Assembly: GCA_903840165.1 (NCBI GenBank)
Contig: CAIMEY010000053.1
Span: forward strand, 18,918 to 82,917
Direction of reading: 5' to 3'
DNA length: 64,000 bases
DNA from: an uncultured Myxococcales bacterium
GTDB lineage: Bacteria; Myxococcota_A; UBA9042
Under the pieces are notes generated by a model. The model was not told the DNA's origin, made no database searches, and was given only the letters and a program-made list of their open reading frames with translations. Position 1 is the stretch's first letter; each line of letters starts with the position of its first letter. This document shows, piece by piece, positions 1 to 9,278 of this stretch. A program made the position numbers and the translations under genes.

Positions 1-946
1 CGCCAGGGACCGTGGGCGGCTCAGGCAAATCCATGACATCACAGGAAAAAAGCCAGTGATGGTTGGGCTCAGCATACCAGCGCGCGGCTGTGGGCGTAAG
101 CCCGGCGGCCAGCAGGACTGCGCTGAAATTTTGATATTGCTCTGTGATTTCCTTGGGATAGTTCCGTGTCGGCAGGGTCAACGGCAGCACGGCCGAGGCT
201 GCCAAGCACACGTCGACCTGCCCTTGGCCGGGTGCAAAACCGTCGGTGTGTGCCACCAGCAAGGCTTGAATTGCATTGGGCAACTGCACGGCACCGACCG
301 GCTCGGCCGGCCCTAGGCTGACGCGCTCAGTCCACGCCCCAGCCTCGGCCTTTAGCACCGTCCAACGCGGCGCTTGCGGATCGCGGCGGTCGACGCGCCG
401 AGCCCACGGGCCTCCAGGCCAATCTACAGCCGTAGCATCCGCAGGCAAAGTCGCTGTCGGATCAATCGATTGCGGGAGTGCGTCCACCCGAGTCGCAGCC
501 GCCGGCGGCGCAAGCACCCAAGCCTGTTGCTGATCATCAAGCCAGCCGATCCGACCCGGACCGAGAAACCGCGCCTGAGCCCCAACACCCACGCCAACGA
601 GCTGAGGCGAAGGATCATCTGGCAGCAAAGTCATACAGTTCCAAGTCGGTTCGGTGCTGTCCTGCGCCAGCTCCAGGTACATCAGGGTCCTGCCCGGTCC
701 AGCCATCAAATTGCGCCGCTGCGCCCCCGGCAATTCGAAGCAAAGCCAACCTTGTTCAAGGGTTTGGGTCAGCGCATCGGTTGGCAAAACCTCGCCAGGC
801 CCCACCGTGCCGCGGCTGTGGGGCCGAATCGGCACGTGCACCACCGGCGGCCGCACCTTGGCCGGCTTGGGCACCGGGCGGCAGGCGAGAAGGCCCAGCA
901 AACACCCGAATACGATTTGGTAAAGCCGGCGATTCACGCGGACCAA
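1..946 (-). CDS. Lipoprotein of unknown function, C terminus beyond the window
   Basis: The frame stays open through the left edge, so 315 codons of the N-terminal part are visible. I take the TTG at 944-946 as start because GGAGG (plus-strand CCTCC, 953-957) lies 6 nt upstream of it; the GTG at 935-937 is the alternative. The protein begins with a lipoprotein signal: a basic n-region (VNRRLYQ), a hydrophobic stretch and a lipobox LLAC with the lipidated Cys near residue 22. The mature part is rich in Pro, Ala, Gln and Trp and shows no motif that I recognise. It is probably an envelope-anchored protein. It is transcribed divergently from the gene at 1165. Confidence 0.7.
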   Translation of the reverse strand, partial: MVRVNRRLYQIVFGCLLGLLACRPVPKPAKVRPPVVHVPIRPHSRGTVGPGEVLPTDALTQTLEQGWLCFELPGAQRRNLMAGPGRTLMYLELAQDSTEPTWNCMTLLPDDPSPQLVGVGVGAQARFLGPGRIGWLDDQQQAWVLAPPAAATRVDALPQSIDPTATLPADATAVDWPGGPWARRVDRRDPQAPRWTVLKAEAGAWTERVSLGPAEPVGAVQLPNAIQALLVAHTDGFAPGQGQVDVCLAASAVLPLTLPTRNYPKEITEQYQNFSAVLLAAGLTPTAARWYAEPNHHWLFSCDVMDLPEPPTVPG

Positions 947-1164
947 GGCAGGCCTCCAGGCGTCTAGCGCCCCCGGCAGTGTGATCAGCATCGCTGCGCG
1001 CGGCAAGATTTGGCGGCACACACCGATTTTGTGCGGTTCTGGCGTTGGCCGACTGGATCCCCCTTGCGCCCCGGGTGCGATCTGCGGTTGCCTATGAATC
1101 TGCAGGGCCCTTGAGCCGTCCTGCCAATGCCACGCCAATGCCGCGTTCGGTCTGGGAGTTATCG

Positions 1165-2220
1165 ATGGTCGCTGCCGTTCTAAGAGTCCGAATTGCTTGT
1201 CTGTTCGCGTGCTTAGCCCTGCCCGCGCAGGCCTGGGCCATCGCCAATCAGCCCTTGCACTGGAGTCGCGCTGCGGTCGCCGATGACGATCAGGCGGTGG
1301 AGCACCTGACGCTGAGGGCCTTGAGCAGCGGCGGCCAGGAGACCTTCATTCGCATCCAGATGGCCAACGCCGGCATGAAACATGGCGAATTGGAAGTGAC
1401 TTTTCGCCAGGAAGCCAAGGATGGCACCTATTACGCCCAAGACAAGTTCGAACGCGGCAAATATACGGTGTTTTCTGACCACTTCGGCATCAAGGCGGGC
1501 AACCATGTCCTAGAAGTAAAGAATAATCAGCTAGTTGGCCAGCTCCAGTTTGCCTCAGGCCTAACCGTGTCCTTTGCGTTGCAGCCGCAGGTCGGCACGA
1601 TCACGGCGGTGGATCGCGGCGGTGACGGCTACATTTGGCGTGAACTGCTTGTGCCGATGGGGAAATTGACGGTCAATGCCGCCGAGATGACGGGGCGCAC
1701 CCTGATCGATCACCACGCGACCGGCTTTGCCCTGCACGACATTTCCGTGGCCACGGCGCACCGCACCTACGATCGCAGCGTGCGCCTGCGCAGCCTGCAC
1801 CCCGGTAGCTATATGTTGATAGATTACAGTGTGTTGCCGGACGACCGCGGGCACAAACCGCTTGGTTTTATCGTCATTTCCAGCAAGGGCAAAACTGTTG
1901 CGGCCGAAGTGGTCAAAGAGACGCGGGAAAACGAGCAAATCGACGGCAAAATCAACTACCAAGTGCCCTGGCAGATCACGGTGCTGGGCAAACGCGGCGA
2001 TGCCAGAACGGCGATTCGCCTAACCGCGGAAAAACAAACAGAACGCGAGGACGATTTGGCCGGCCTCGGTTGGATGGCGCGCAAGGCGGTCGGCATGCTG
2101 TTCCATCCAATCACGTACACGCTCAAAGGCACTGCAAACGCTGAGTTACAGGTCACTCCGGCCGAAGAAGCCATCACCCTGGACGCAAGCGTCAAGTACC
2201 AGTATTCGCAGGTGCGCTGA
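1165..2220 (+). CDS. Secreted protein with probable lipocalin-like beta-barrel
   Basis: This is a 351-residue protein. The start is the ATG at 1165, preceded by GGGAG 6 nt upstream; an in-frame extension back to 1045 has no ribosome binding site. Residues 1-25 are a Sec signal peptide ending PAQAWA. The mature chain is beta-rich; its stretches YTVFSDHFG and GNHVLEVK recall lipocalin-fold families such as AttH/CrtC/Svf1. That match is by eye and weak. The stop overlaps the next start (TGATG), so the two genes are translationally coupled and may act on the same envelope process. A secreted beta-sandwich protein of another family is equally possible. Confidence 0.6.
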   Translation: MVAAVLRVRIACLFACLALPAQAWAIANQPLHWSRAAVADDDQAVEHLTLRALSSGGQETFIRIQMANAGMKHGELEVTFRQEAKDGTYYAQDKFERGKYTVFSDHFGIKAGNHVLEVKNNQLVGQLQFASGLTVSFALQPQVGTITAVDRGGDGYIWRELLVPMGKLTVNAAEMTGRTLIDHHATGFALHDISVATAHRTYDRSVRLRSLHPGSYMLIDYSVLPDDRGHKPLGFIVISSKGKTVAAEVVKETRENEQIDGKINYQVPWQITVLGKRGDARTAIRLTAEKQTEREDDLAGLGWMARKAVGMLFHPITYTLKGTANAELQVTPAEEAITLDASVKYQYSQVR

Positions 2221-3116
2221 TGGGCAGCCGTTGGTGGCGGCGCTGGACAATGTCCATTGATCCGCAGCTTTATCACGGTTGCCTGCCCTCCACCCTGCCT
2301 ATAGACGCAGCTGCGACACGGCTGCAATGGCTGGGCACGGCTGGCTTTCGGATTGTCCATGATGACAAGCACTTCTGGCTCGATCCCCACCTGTCACGCC
2401 ACTCGCCGCGGCAATTGCTTACAGGGGCAATTGCGCCTGAACTAGCTAAAATTGTAGAACATGTGGACGCTGCCCACGGTGTGGCGGTAGGCCATAGCCA
2501 TTTCGACCACGCCTTGGACGCGCCCGCGATCGCGCAACTGCATGGATGTCCAGTCTTTGGCAGCGAGGACACCCTGAACTGGTGCCGTGGCTATGGCCTC
2601 CCTGAATCGCAACTGCGCCTTTTGCAAGGCAATGGTCCGGCGCATCAGGTCGGTCCCTTCACGCTGAGTGCCATCCCGTCCCTGCATTCCCCGCTTTTTG
2701 CTGGGCAAATTCCGTTCCCTGGCCGGATCGAGCGGCCACTCACGGCGCCGGCCCCCATGCGCAACTGGCGCGTGGGTGAGACCCTGGTGATCAAGCTGCA
2801 GACGCCGCGGGTGAGCATCCTTCATGTTGGCAGCGCGGCGCTGATTGACGCGGAGTTACAAGGTGTTCAGGCTGACGTGGTCCTGGCCTGTACGATCGGC
2901 CGCCACGCGACGCCGGGCTTTGTGCCGCGCCTGCTGGACGCGCTGCGCCCCAAGCTCGTCATTCCCTGCCATTGGGACCAGTTTTGGCGGCCCCTGACGG
3001 CCCCAGTCAGGCAGATTCCTGGCAATGATCTCCAAGGGTTCATCGACGAAGTGCGCCGCCATCCGACCGCCCCTGAGCTCAGGGTGCTACCCCTACTGGG
3101 CTGGACCAGTCTTTAG
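2220..3116 (+). CDS. Metallo-beta-lactamase-fold hydrolase
   Basis: A 298-residue cytoplasmic protein with no signal peptide. The metal-binding signature GHSHFDHALD (HxHxDH) is near residue 87, followed by later conserved histidines in SLHSP, ILHVGS and IPCHWDQFW, which fit the other metal ligands of UlaG-like or N-acyl-phosphatidylethanolamine hydrolase-like enzymes. It should be a dinuclear zinc or manganese hydrolase; the substrate cannot be read from the sequence. The start overlaps the upstream stop as TGATG, which favours 2220; a second in-frame ATG lies at 2250. It forms a two-gene unit with the secreted protein upstream. Confidence 0.8.
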   Translation: MGSRWWRRWTMSIDPQLYHGCLPSTLPIDAAATRLQWLGTAGFRIVHDDKHFWLDPHLSRHSPRQLLTGAIAPELAKIVEHVDAAHGVAVGHSHFDHALDAPAIAQLHGCPVFGSEDTLNWCRGYGLPESQLRLLQGNGPAHQVGPFTLSAIPSLHSPLFAGQIPFPGRIERPLTAPAPMRNWRVGETLVIKLQTPRVSILHVGSAALIDAELQGVQADVVLACTIGRHATPGFVPRLLDALRPKLVIPCHWDQFWRPLTAPVRQIPGNDLQGFIDEVRRHPTAPELRVLPLLGWTSL

Positions 3117-3243
3117 GCGTAATAGCTAAGAAGTAAAATGATATTGAAGTGTTATTCCTACGGACGCCTAGGCCCGTTGCAAAACGCCCCAGAGCGCGCC
3201 ACCCTGCCGGCCGCGGGCTAGTGCCTGCATTGCGATAGCTGCC

Positions 3244-4254
3244 ATGACCGAGACCAGCGAAAACCAACTCGTCCTTGCCTCGCCCCTGCAATGCGCCGCG
3301 CGCTGGCGGCTGCACCATCAGGTCTGGGGCAATGGCTATCCTCTTGAAATGTATTTGAAACGCGAGGAGTCCTTGTTCGAGGCCGATTTCTGCCGCACGG
3401 CCCAGCGCATGTGGCTTCTGTGCAAAGACAGCGAAATTCTCGCAAGTTGTGAGACCTATCGCATGACCATGGCGGCCATGGGCACCCGCGGCATCGTGCA
3501 GGCCTTGCGCGGCGAAACCATCGCGTCGGTGGTGGTCGACCCGCGCCTGCGACGCCAAGGTTACGCCGGGCAACTGCTTCAATTGCTTCTGGAACGCCTG
3601 CGCTTTGACGGGACCCATGTCGCGACGTTGTACTCCGATGTCGGCCCTAGCCTCTACCGCCAAGCTGGCTTCCTGCTTCATCCGGCGCGCGAGTCGACCC
3701 GCGCAGTGCAGGGTCAATCCTGGCCCAACCATGCAGAAGAACTTGGTATTGGCGATGTAGCCAATGTGCTGGCCAACGAATCCGAGCAGGTTCAGGCCTG
3801 GCTTGGCTTCGCGCCCACCCTGGCTGTGGCCGAAGTTGCTTGCGCCGAACGCGTTGCGTGGTTTCATCAGCGGTCGCAGTTCCGCGCTTGGGCCCGAGGC
3901 ACCCCCGCCCCTCAAGTCGTTGGTGCCCAAGGTCCTGATGGCGGTTACTGTTTGTGGACGGCGGACAGCGTCAACCCCAAGGTGCACATCCTGGTCTGGA
4001 GGCCGATTTCCGCCCGGGACGCAGCCATTCTGACCGAGGCAGCGCTGGCCCACGGCAGCGAACTAGGCCTAGCGGAAGTGATTTGGTGGGACGCGGACCG
4101 CGATACCGGTATCGATCCCTATCGGCAACCGCAGTTACAGCCTCAAGGGGCGGTCGGACGGGCACGTGCGGAGTCGCTGCCGATGCTTGCCTGGCTGGAT
4201 TCCTCACCATTTCCGCTGCTTTGGGCGGGCATTGAGCGCGCGGGCTGGGCTTAG
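3244..4254 (+). CDS. GNAT-family N-acetyltransferase, possibly LYC1-like
   Basis: A 336-residue protein. An N-terminal GNAT domain covers roughly residues 5-155, with the acetyl-CoA pyrophosphate-binding motif A in VVVDPRLRRQGYAGQLL near residues 98-114 and the following strand ATLYSDVGPSLYRQAGF. The C-terminal half (about 160-336) has no motif that I can name. The opening residues LASPLQCAARW and YLKREESL resemble the fungal LYC1-type lysine N-acetyltransferases as I remember them, including the two-domain length, but this needs a profile search. It stands alone, between the hydrolase pair and a Cys-rich lipoprotein. The ribosome binding site upstream of the ATG is weak. Confidence 0.75.
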   Translation: MTETSENQLVLASPLQCAARWRLHHQVWGNGYPLEMYLKREESLFEADFCRTAQRMWLLCKDSEILASCETYRMTMAAMGTRGIVQALRGETIASVVVDPRLRRQGYAGQLLQLLLERLRFDGTHVATLYSDVGPSLYRQAGFLLHPARESTRAVQGQSWPNHAEELGIGDVANVLANESEQVQAWLGFAPTLAVAEVACAERVAWFHQRSQFRAWARGTPAPQVVGAQGPDGGYCLWTADSVNPKVHILVWRPISARDAAILTEAALAHGSELGLAEVIWWDADRDTGIDPYRQPQLQPQGAVGRARAESLPMLAWLDSSPFPLLWAGIERAGWA

Positions 4255-4310
4255 GGTCCGGCAGCACCGACCGAGCCAAGCCAAGCTGATTTGGCGCAGA
4301 TCACCGATTC

Positions 4311-4323
4311 ATTCTTTAAGAAT
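4311..4323. promoter_or_regulatory. 13-bp palindrome upstream of the Cys-rich lipoprotein gene
   Basis: ATTCTTTAAGAAT is a perfect palindrome about a central T in the AT-rich gap between two plus-strand genes. It could be an operator. There is no other support. Confidence 0.25.
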
Positions 4324-4485
4324 GCTAACTTATGAACTATTTCCAATGGGCCGCCGTGTGCGATACGTCCAGCCGAATTCATGGCGTTGCGCATGACCGC
4401 CGAGTCTTCTAGCACGGTTGCCAAGAGGTCCAGGGATTGCCATGCTTGGCGCGAAGGGTACCCTTTGCCCCGCCATGAGATTGCC

Positions 4486-6090
4486 GTGCGTTTACTCGTT
4501 GTTTGCTCTCCTGCTACCCCAGCCTGGTGTAGATTTGCGTTTTTGGCTTCGCTGGCGGCCGTGCTGGCCAGTTGCGGCACCAAGACCATCGCCTGTCCAA
4601 CCGGCTTTGTGGTCCAAGGCGATTTCTGCGTCTGCCCCACCGGACAACACGCTGAAAATACAGCCTTAGGCCCCTTGTGCCTCGCCGATAACCCCGGCGC
4701 TGGCGACGTCGTGGGCGATGCGACCAAGGACGCCGGCGGCACTCAGGACACGCCCGCGTTGGACAATGGCGGTGGTGATACGGACAGCAATCCCCCTGAC
4801 GATACAGGTGAAATTGCGCAGACAGACGGCGGCAATGTCGACACGGGGCCTGTGGACACCGGTAAGACCGACCTTGGTCCCCTCGATACCGGCAATAGCA
4901 CCCTGGTAGGCGGAGCCTGCGTCGACGATCTCGATTGTTTATCAGGCCTTTCCTGCTACTCTTGGTTCAAAGGCTACTGCACGGGCACCAACTGCGATGC
5001 TGGTACGGTTTGCCCGGGCGCATCGACCTGCTGGCAAGTGGATGCATCTACTCACCTTTGCATCGCCCAGTGCAATGGCGACAGCGATTGTCGCACTGCG
5101 GACGGCTACGGCTGCAAGCGCTTGACCCAGACATTTGACAGCATTGACGCCAACTTGTGTCTGCCCGGCGGCAAGGCGACGGTGGGCCAAGCCTGCACCA
5201 AGGCCCTCGATTGCAGCGGCAGCGGCACCTGCCTGACCGATATGCCAGGCGGCTACTGCGCCCGCGTGGGCTGTGGGGCCAGCGATGCCTGCGACGCCGG
5301 CAGTGCCTGCGTGCTACGCAACGGAAAGCCCATCTGTTTGCTCAGTTGCACAGCAGACAGCCAGTGCCAGATTCCCAGCAAGGACGCGCGCAAATGCGTG
5401 GCCAAGACGGACCTGACCAAGAAAGCCGTTCAAGTATGCTTAGATTCGACGAAATCTTCACCTGTTGGTTCACCTTGCATCAATGATCTCGATTGTGATT
5501 CTAAGGTTTGCACCCTTTATGCCAAGGGCACGTGCAAGAGCGGCGGCGCAGCCTGCATGGGCGATGCGGACTGCGGCGTCAATGGGCCCTGCGTAGCCGA
5601 TCCTGCTGCAGAAAAGGGCACTTGTAGCGCCCCCTGCGCGACGGACAAGGCCTGCCCCGCTGGCGGCACCTGCATTCCTGGCAGCGCCGACGCCTTCTCC
5701 GGCACCTGTGAACCCGCCTGCAAAGGCCCAGGCGACGATGCCAGTTGTGGCGGCGTCCCCGGCCTATTGTGCTTGTACGGCAAGCCCTTACCACCGCCCA
5801 ATGGCACCGCCACGCCGACCTACGCTTGCGCCGCTCAACCCCTCGGTGCGGCCGGGGCAGCGTGCGCTACCAGTAGCGATTGTACCAACAAAGACTGCTA
5901 CTTAAACGGCCCCGCCACCGCTGGGTATTGCACGGGCAGTTGCGGAGCCGGCAAGCCCTGCCCCTTTGGCACCCTCTGCGTCTCGAGCGGCGTTTCCCAA
6001 TGCTTACGCATGTGTAGCGGCGATTACGACTGCCCCAATCAGATGGCGTGCAAGGCCGTCGCCGGGTCCGCCAACAAAGTCTGCTTGTAG
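4486..6090 (+). CDS. Cys-rich surface lipoprotein
   Basis: About 534 residues from the GTG at 4486; the frame is also open from an ATG at 4381, and neither start has a strong ribosome binding site, so the N terminus is uncertain. The signal is clear: hydrophobic FAFLASLAAVLASC with the lipidated Cys in a LASC lipobox. After a short Cys-containing head comes a low-complexity Asp/Gly/Thr linker (repeats of the DTG type), then about ten Cys-rich modules of the type CVDDLDCxSGLSC, where Cys pairs flank acidic loops as in EGF- or disintegrin-like domains. It is likely disulfide-bonded and exposed on the cell surface. It converges on a second Cys-rich lipoprotein gene across a C13 tract. Function unknown. 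Confidence 0.85.
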   Translation: MRLLVVCSPATPAWCRFAFLASLAAVLASCGTKTIACPTGFVVQGDFCVCPTGQHAENTALGPLCLADNPGAGDVVGDATKDAGGTQDTPALDNGGGDTDSNPPDDTGEIAQTDGGNVDTGPVDTGKTDLGPLDTGNSTLVGGACVDDLDCLSGLSCYSWFKGYCTGTNCDAGTVCPGASTCWQVDASTHLCIAQCNGDSDCRTADGYGCKRLTQTFDSIDANLCLPGGKATVGQACTKALDCSGSGTCLTDMPGGYCARVGCGASDACDAGSACVLRNGKPICLLSCTADSQCQIPSKDARKCVAKTDLTKKAVQVCLDSTKSSPVGSPCINDLDCDSKVCTLYAKGTCKSGGAACMGDADCGVNGPCVADPAAEKGTCSAPCATDKACPAGGTCIPGSADAFSGTCEPACKGPGDDASCGGVPGLLCLYGKPLPPPNGTATPTYACAAQPLGAAGAACATSSDCTNKDCYLNGPATAGYCTGSCGAGKPCPFGTLCVSSGVSQCLRMCSGDYDCPNQMACKAVAGSANKVCL

Positions 6091-6107
6091 TATCGGTGGA
6101 CTCTGCG

Positions 6108-6120
6108 CCCCCCCCCCCCC
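6108..6120. repeat. Homopolymer of 13 C between convergent genes
   Basis: A run of 13 C residues lies 18 nt after the stop of the plus-strand Cys-rich gene and 58 nt from the end of the minus-strand one. Runs of this length are prone to slippage, both in vivo and in sequencing. Confidence 0.95.
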
Positions 6121-6177
6121 AGAAACTAGAAGCAAGCGCTGTACCTTATTCCCAAATGGAACTGCGGGGTTGAGATA

Positions 6178-8118
6178 CTAGCCGCCTTGGTGAACACATC
6201 CCAGAACTGGCGAGCAACTGTCGACGGTCTTGGGGTTCTTGTCATCGCAGTTGACGGTTTTGCCTGAGCAAACGCCATTCTTGCACGCATCGGCTTCTGT
6301 GCACGCATTGCCGTCGTCGCAGACCACGCCAGAGGCGAATTCGCTGTGCGTGCATTGGTTGGTCGCGACGTCGCAGCTATCGCCGGTGCAAGGGTTCTGG
6401 TCGTCACAAATTATTGATATTCCGATACATTGACCTGCCACGCACTGGTCGTTCTGGGTGCAGGAGGCGCCGTCGTCACAGGGCCCTTGGGTCAGGGCGA
6501 TGACTGAGGTCTTGCCCGTTGTCAGATCGCATTGATTTTGATGGCAATTACCAGGCGGGGCCATGATGGCAATGAGGCTCTCGCCCGCGCACTGGCCGCC
6601 CATGCATACGTCGCCTGCCGTGCAAAGCAAGCCGTCATCGCAGGCACCGCCGTCAGCAACTACCTTGAAAACACAGCCGATTTTGGCTTCACAACTGTCG
6701 ATCGTGCACGGCTTGCCGTCCGAGCAGGTCGGCGTCGGACCGGCCGCGCAAAGGCCGCCGCTGGCACAAATGTCGCTGCCGGAACACAGATTGCCGTCTT
6801 CGCAGGGCAGACCCGGCTGGGCCATGTGAATGCAACCATTTAATTTGTCACAAGAATCGTTGGTACAGGGATTGGCATCGTCGCAACTCAGGGTGCCGGT
6901 GCCCAAGCAGATGCCGCCGCTACAGTGGTCTTGGGCGGTGCAACCATCGCCGTCGTCACAGGAATTGCCGTCCTGATTGACCAAGACGCACTGGCCGTTG
7001 GCCGCACAGGTGCCTGCAACGCAGGGCAAACTTTCGCCAAGACAAGCAAGGGTGCCGAGGCATTGCCCCAAGGCATCGCACGCATCGCCCTTGGTGCAGG
7101 CCAGGCCGTCGTCACAAGGGCGACCGAGGGGTAATCCGTTGCAATTGGTCGGCAACTCACCGACCACCTCAACTTGCAAAGCGTTGGTGTCCTGACCGTC
7201 AAGGGCCACAAAGAGGGGCCAGCTACCCGCTTGGCTGGGCGCACGCACCGTCACAACCCACGGCGTCCAGGACAGGATTTCCGCCTTCTGGGCCCCAAAC
7301 TGGGTAGGCGCCGAATCATTGCCCAAATTAGCCGTAATCACAGTCACATCTGCACCCGGCGCCACGGGCGATTCGCTCACGGCGACCAGCATGGGCGCGG
7401 CAGAGGACTGCACCGTTGAGTCCGTATTGGCCAGCAAGGAACCAAAAAACGTCTTGGTTTCAAGGGTTAATGCGGCCATTGGGTCAACGCTGCCAGCGAT
7501 CCCATCGGCCGAAGTGGGCGGATGGCCTAGTAGATCCGCCGCCGCCGCCGGCCCCCGGGCTTGCAATACCCAGGCCCCGGGCTTGACCGGTTGAGCGTCG
7601 GACCCAAGCATAAACTCAAAGATCGCATGGGGTTTACTCTGACCCGGCGACGAGCCAAAGGCCGTTGCGGCCTGCACTGCGGCGAACGCCTGGCCACCGA
7701 GCCAAGCCTGACCGTGACCGTCGCCAAAGATGCGAACCTGCCAATGTTGCGTGCCGCCGCCGGTGGAAAACACCAGCATTGCGAACATGTTGGCGGCCAA
7801 CGGCTGGTCGCTGCGCACCTGCCAGTCTAGGAGTAGATGCAGACGGTCCCCTTCCAAACGCAGGAAAAGACGACTGTCTTGCCCTTGGGCACCAGGCTGG
7901 CAGGACCACTCGCGCGGAGAAAAGGCGGCGTCGACCACCGAGCTACCGCCGCCGGGATCGCAGAAGCTGCTGGAATCACTAACTTCTTCGGCACTCAGGG
8001 AGGCTGCATCGGCGCTCGGATCGGTAGCCGCAGCGCTGGCGGTAGCCGCCGACTGGCACCCGCAAAGGCTCAGCACGATGGCAACGCAAGTTAGCGTATA
8101 GCCTGAGTAAGCATCCAA
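6178..8118 (-). CDS. Cys-rich surface lipoprotein with DGxxCTxxDxC repeats
   Basis: About 646 residues from a TTG at 8116-8118 that has GAGG 6 nt upstream; the frame is open to a further TTG at 8277. A short signal ends in a lipobox-like VLSLCGC. Residues to about 340 form a beta-rich region with an IPT/TIG-like stretch (SPVAPGADVTVI onward). The C-terminal 300 residues hold about seven Cys modules of the type CDDGNACTEADAC, alternating with SCD spacers. The repeated acidic loops suggest calcium-stabilised, disulfide-bonded surface domains. The gene follows HMG-CoA lyase on the same strand but its product has no evident link to leucine degradation. It closely resembles the product at 56389-59397. 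Confidence 0.85.
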   Translation of the reverse strand: MDAYSGYTLTCVAIVLSLCGCQSAATASAAATDPSADAASLSAEEVSDSSSFCDPGGGSSVVDAAFSPREWSCQPGAQGQDSRLFLRLEGDRLHLLLDWQVRSDQPLAANMFAMLVFSTGGGTQHWQVRIFGDGHGQAWLGGQAFAAVQAATAFGSSPGQSKPHAIFEFMLGSDAQPVKPGAWVLQARGPAAAADLLGHPPTSADGIAGSVDPMAALTLETKTFFGSLLANTDSTVQSSAAPMLVAVSESPVAPGADVTVITANLGNDSAPTQFGAQKAEILSWTPWVVTVRAPSQAGSWPLFVALDGQDTNALQVEVVGELPTNCNGLPLGRPCDDGLACTKGDACDALGQCLGTLACLGESLPCVAGTCAANGQCVLVNQDGNSCDDGDGCTAQDHCSGGICLGTGTLSCDDANPCTNDSCDKLNGCIHMAQPGLPCEDGNLCSGSDICASGGLCAAGPTPTCSDGKPCTIDSCEAKIGCVFKVVADGGACDDGLLCTAGDVCMGGQCAGESLIAIMAPPGNCHQNQCDLTTGKTSVIALTQGPCDDGASCTQNDQCVAGQCIGISIICDDQNPCTGDSCDVATNQCTHSEFASGVVCDDGNACTEADACKNGVCSGKTVNCDDKNPKTVDSCSPVLGCVHQGG

Positions 8119-8286
8119 CGACGGCCTCGTGTGCGCCTCGGGTACCTGGGCAGAAGGGAGAACCTGGTTTGCGGCGATGCTGCGGTGGGGCTCCGCGCGA
8201 TGGGGCTGCCGAGGATTGTGCCTGACTCGCAGCGAATTGCCAGCGCAGGACCAGCAAGAAAGCAACAAGGCAAGCAATTTGGCGGA

Positions 8287-9201
8287 CTACGCCACCGGCA
8301 GGCAGGACTGTACCCTCGCCGCCTGGAAGTAGCGGCTGGGTAGCAAGTGGTCGAGTTCCGCGGCAATGGTCGCCGAGGCCTGCACCAAGCGTGGCAGGTC
8401 GACGCCGGTGTCAAAGCCCATGCCGTGCAGAGCGAAAATCAAGTCTTCTGTCGCGAGGTTGCCGCTGGCTCCGGGCGCGTACGGACAGCCACCTAGGCCG
8501 CCGGCCGAGCTGTCGAACACCCGCACGCCAGCTTCGAGGCCCATCAGCACATTGGCCAAGGCTGTGCCGCGTGTATCATGGAAATGCATAGCGATTTGAT
8601 CGATGGGCAGGCGATCTTCGGCGGCTGCAAGCCAGCGGCGGACGTCCCCAGGCGTCGCAAGGCCGATGGTGTCGCCGATACTGACCTCGCGGCAGCCCAT
8701 GGCCAACAGGGCCTCGGCCACAGCAATCCCCTGTTCTGCTGTGATTTTGCCTTCATAGGGACAGCCAAAGACCGTCGAGACGTAGCCGCGCACGGAGATG
8801 CCATTGGCCAAGGCCTCGGCGACCACAGGCCGGAACAATTCGAGCGATTGCTGCTGACTCATGCGAATGTTGTGGCGGACGAATGTATCGCTAGCAGCTG
8901 TAAATACAGCGATTTCGCTTACACCGGCGGCGATGGCGCGCGTCAGCCCGCGGGCATTGGGCACCAAGGCGGAATAGCGAACGTTCGGGTCGCGGTGGAG
9001 CAGAGAAAAGACCTTCTCGGCATCCGCAAGCTGCGGAATTGCTTGAGGATGAACAAAGCTCGACACTTCGATTCGCCGCAGGCCCGCAGCAACCAAAGCC
9101 TCCACAAAGCGCACCTTGGTCGCCGTGGCCACGCGCACGCGCTCGTTTTGTAAGCCATCGCGGGGACCAACTTCAACAATTTCTACAAGTTGTGGTGCCA
9201 T
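8287..9201 (-). CDS. liuE: Hydroxymethylglutaryl-CoA lyase
   Basis: 304 residues, the normal family length. It cleaves HMG-CoA to acetoacetate and acetyl-CoA, the last step of leucine degradation. The N terminus EVGPRDGLQNE holds the catalytic Arg and Asp; GDTIGLATP and the metal-binding HFHDTRGTA follow; the flexible-loop signature GLGGCPYAPGASGN near residue 232 carries the catalytic Cys. The ATG has GAGGG 5 nt upstream. It is the last pathway gene of a minus-strand cluster with carboxylase, hydratase and carboxyltransferase genes, which fixes its role in the leucine/isovalerate utilisation pathway rather than ketogenesis alone. The mvaB name would serve equally well. Confidence 0.95.
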   Translation of the reverse strand: MAPQLVEIVEVGPRDGLQNERVRVATATKVRFVEALVAAGLRRIEVSSFVHPQAIPQLADAEKVFSLLHRDPNVRYSALVPNARGLTRAIAAGVSEIAVFTAASDTFVRHNIRMSQQQSLELFRPVVAEALANGISVRGYVSTVFGCPYEGKITAEQGIAVAEALLAMGCREVSIGDTIGLATPGDVRRWLAAAEDRLPIDQIAMHFHDTRGTALANVLMGLEAGVRVFDSSAGGLGGCPYAPGASGNLATEDLIFALHGMGFDTGVDLPRLVQASATIAAELDHLLPSRYFQAARVQSCLPVA

Positions 9202-9278
9202 CGTCGCCCTCGTGACCGTTGCACCGGCCCTGTTCCGCTCAGCGCGCCCAAGCCCTTTGGCTTCCGGGTGGCACTGGA

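Noticed and set aside
374..967. Long plus-strand open frames in the first kilobase.
   Set aside because: They are shadows of the minus-strand lipoprotein gene, which has a proper signal peptide and ribosome binding site.
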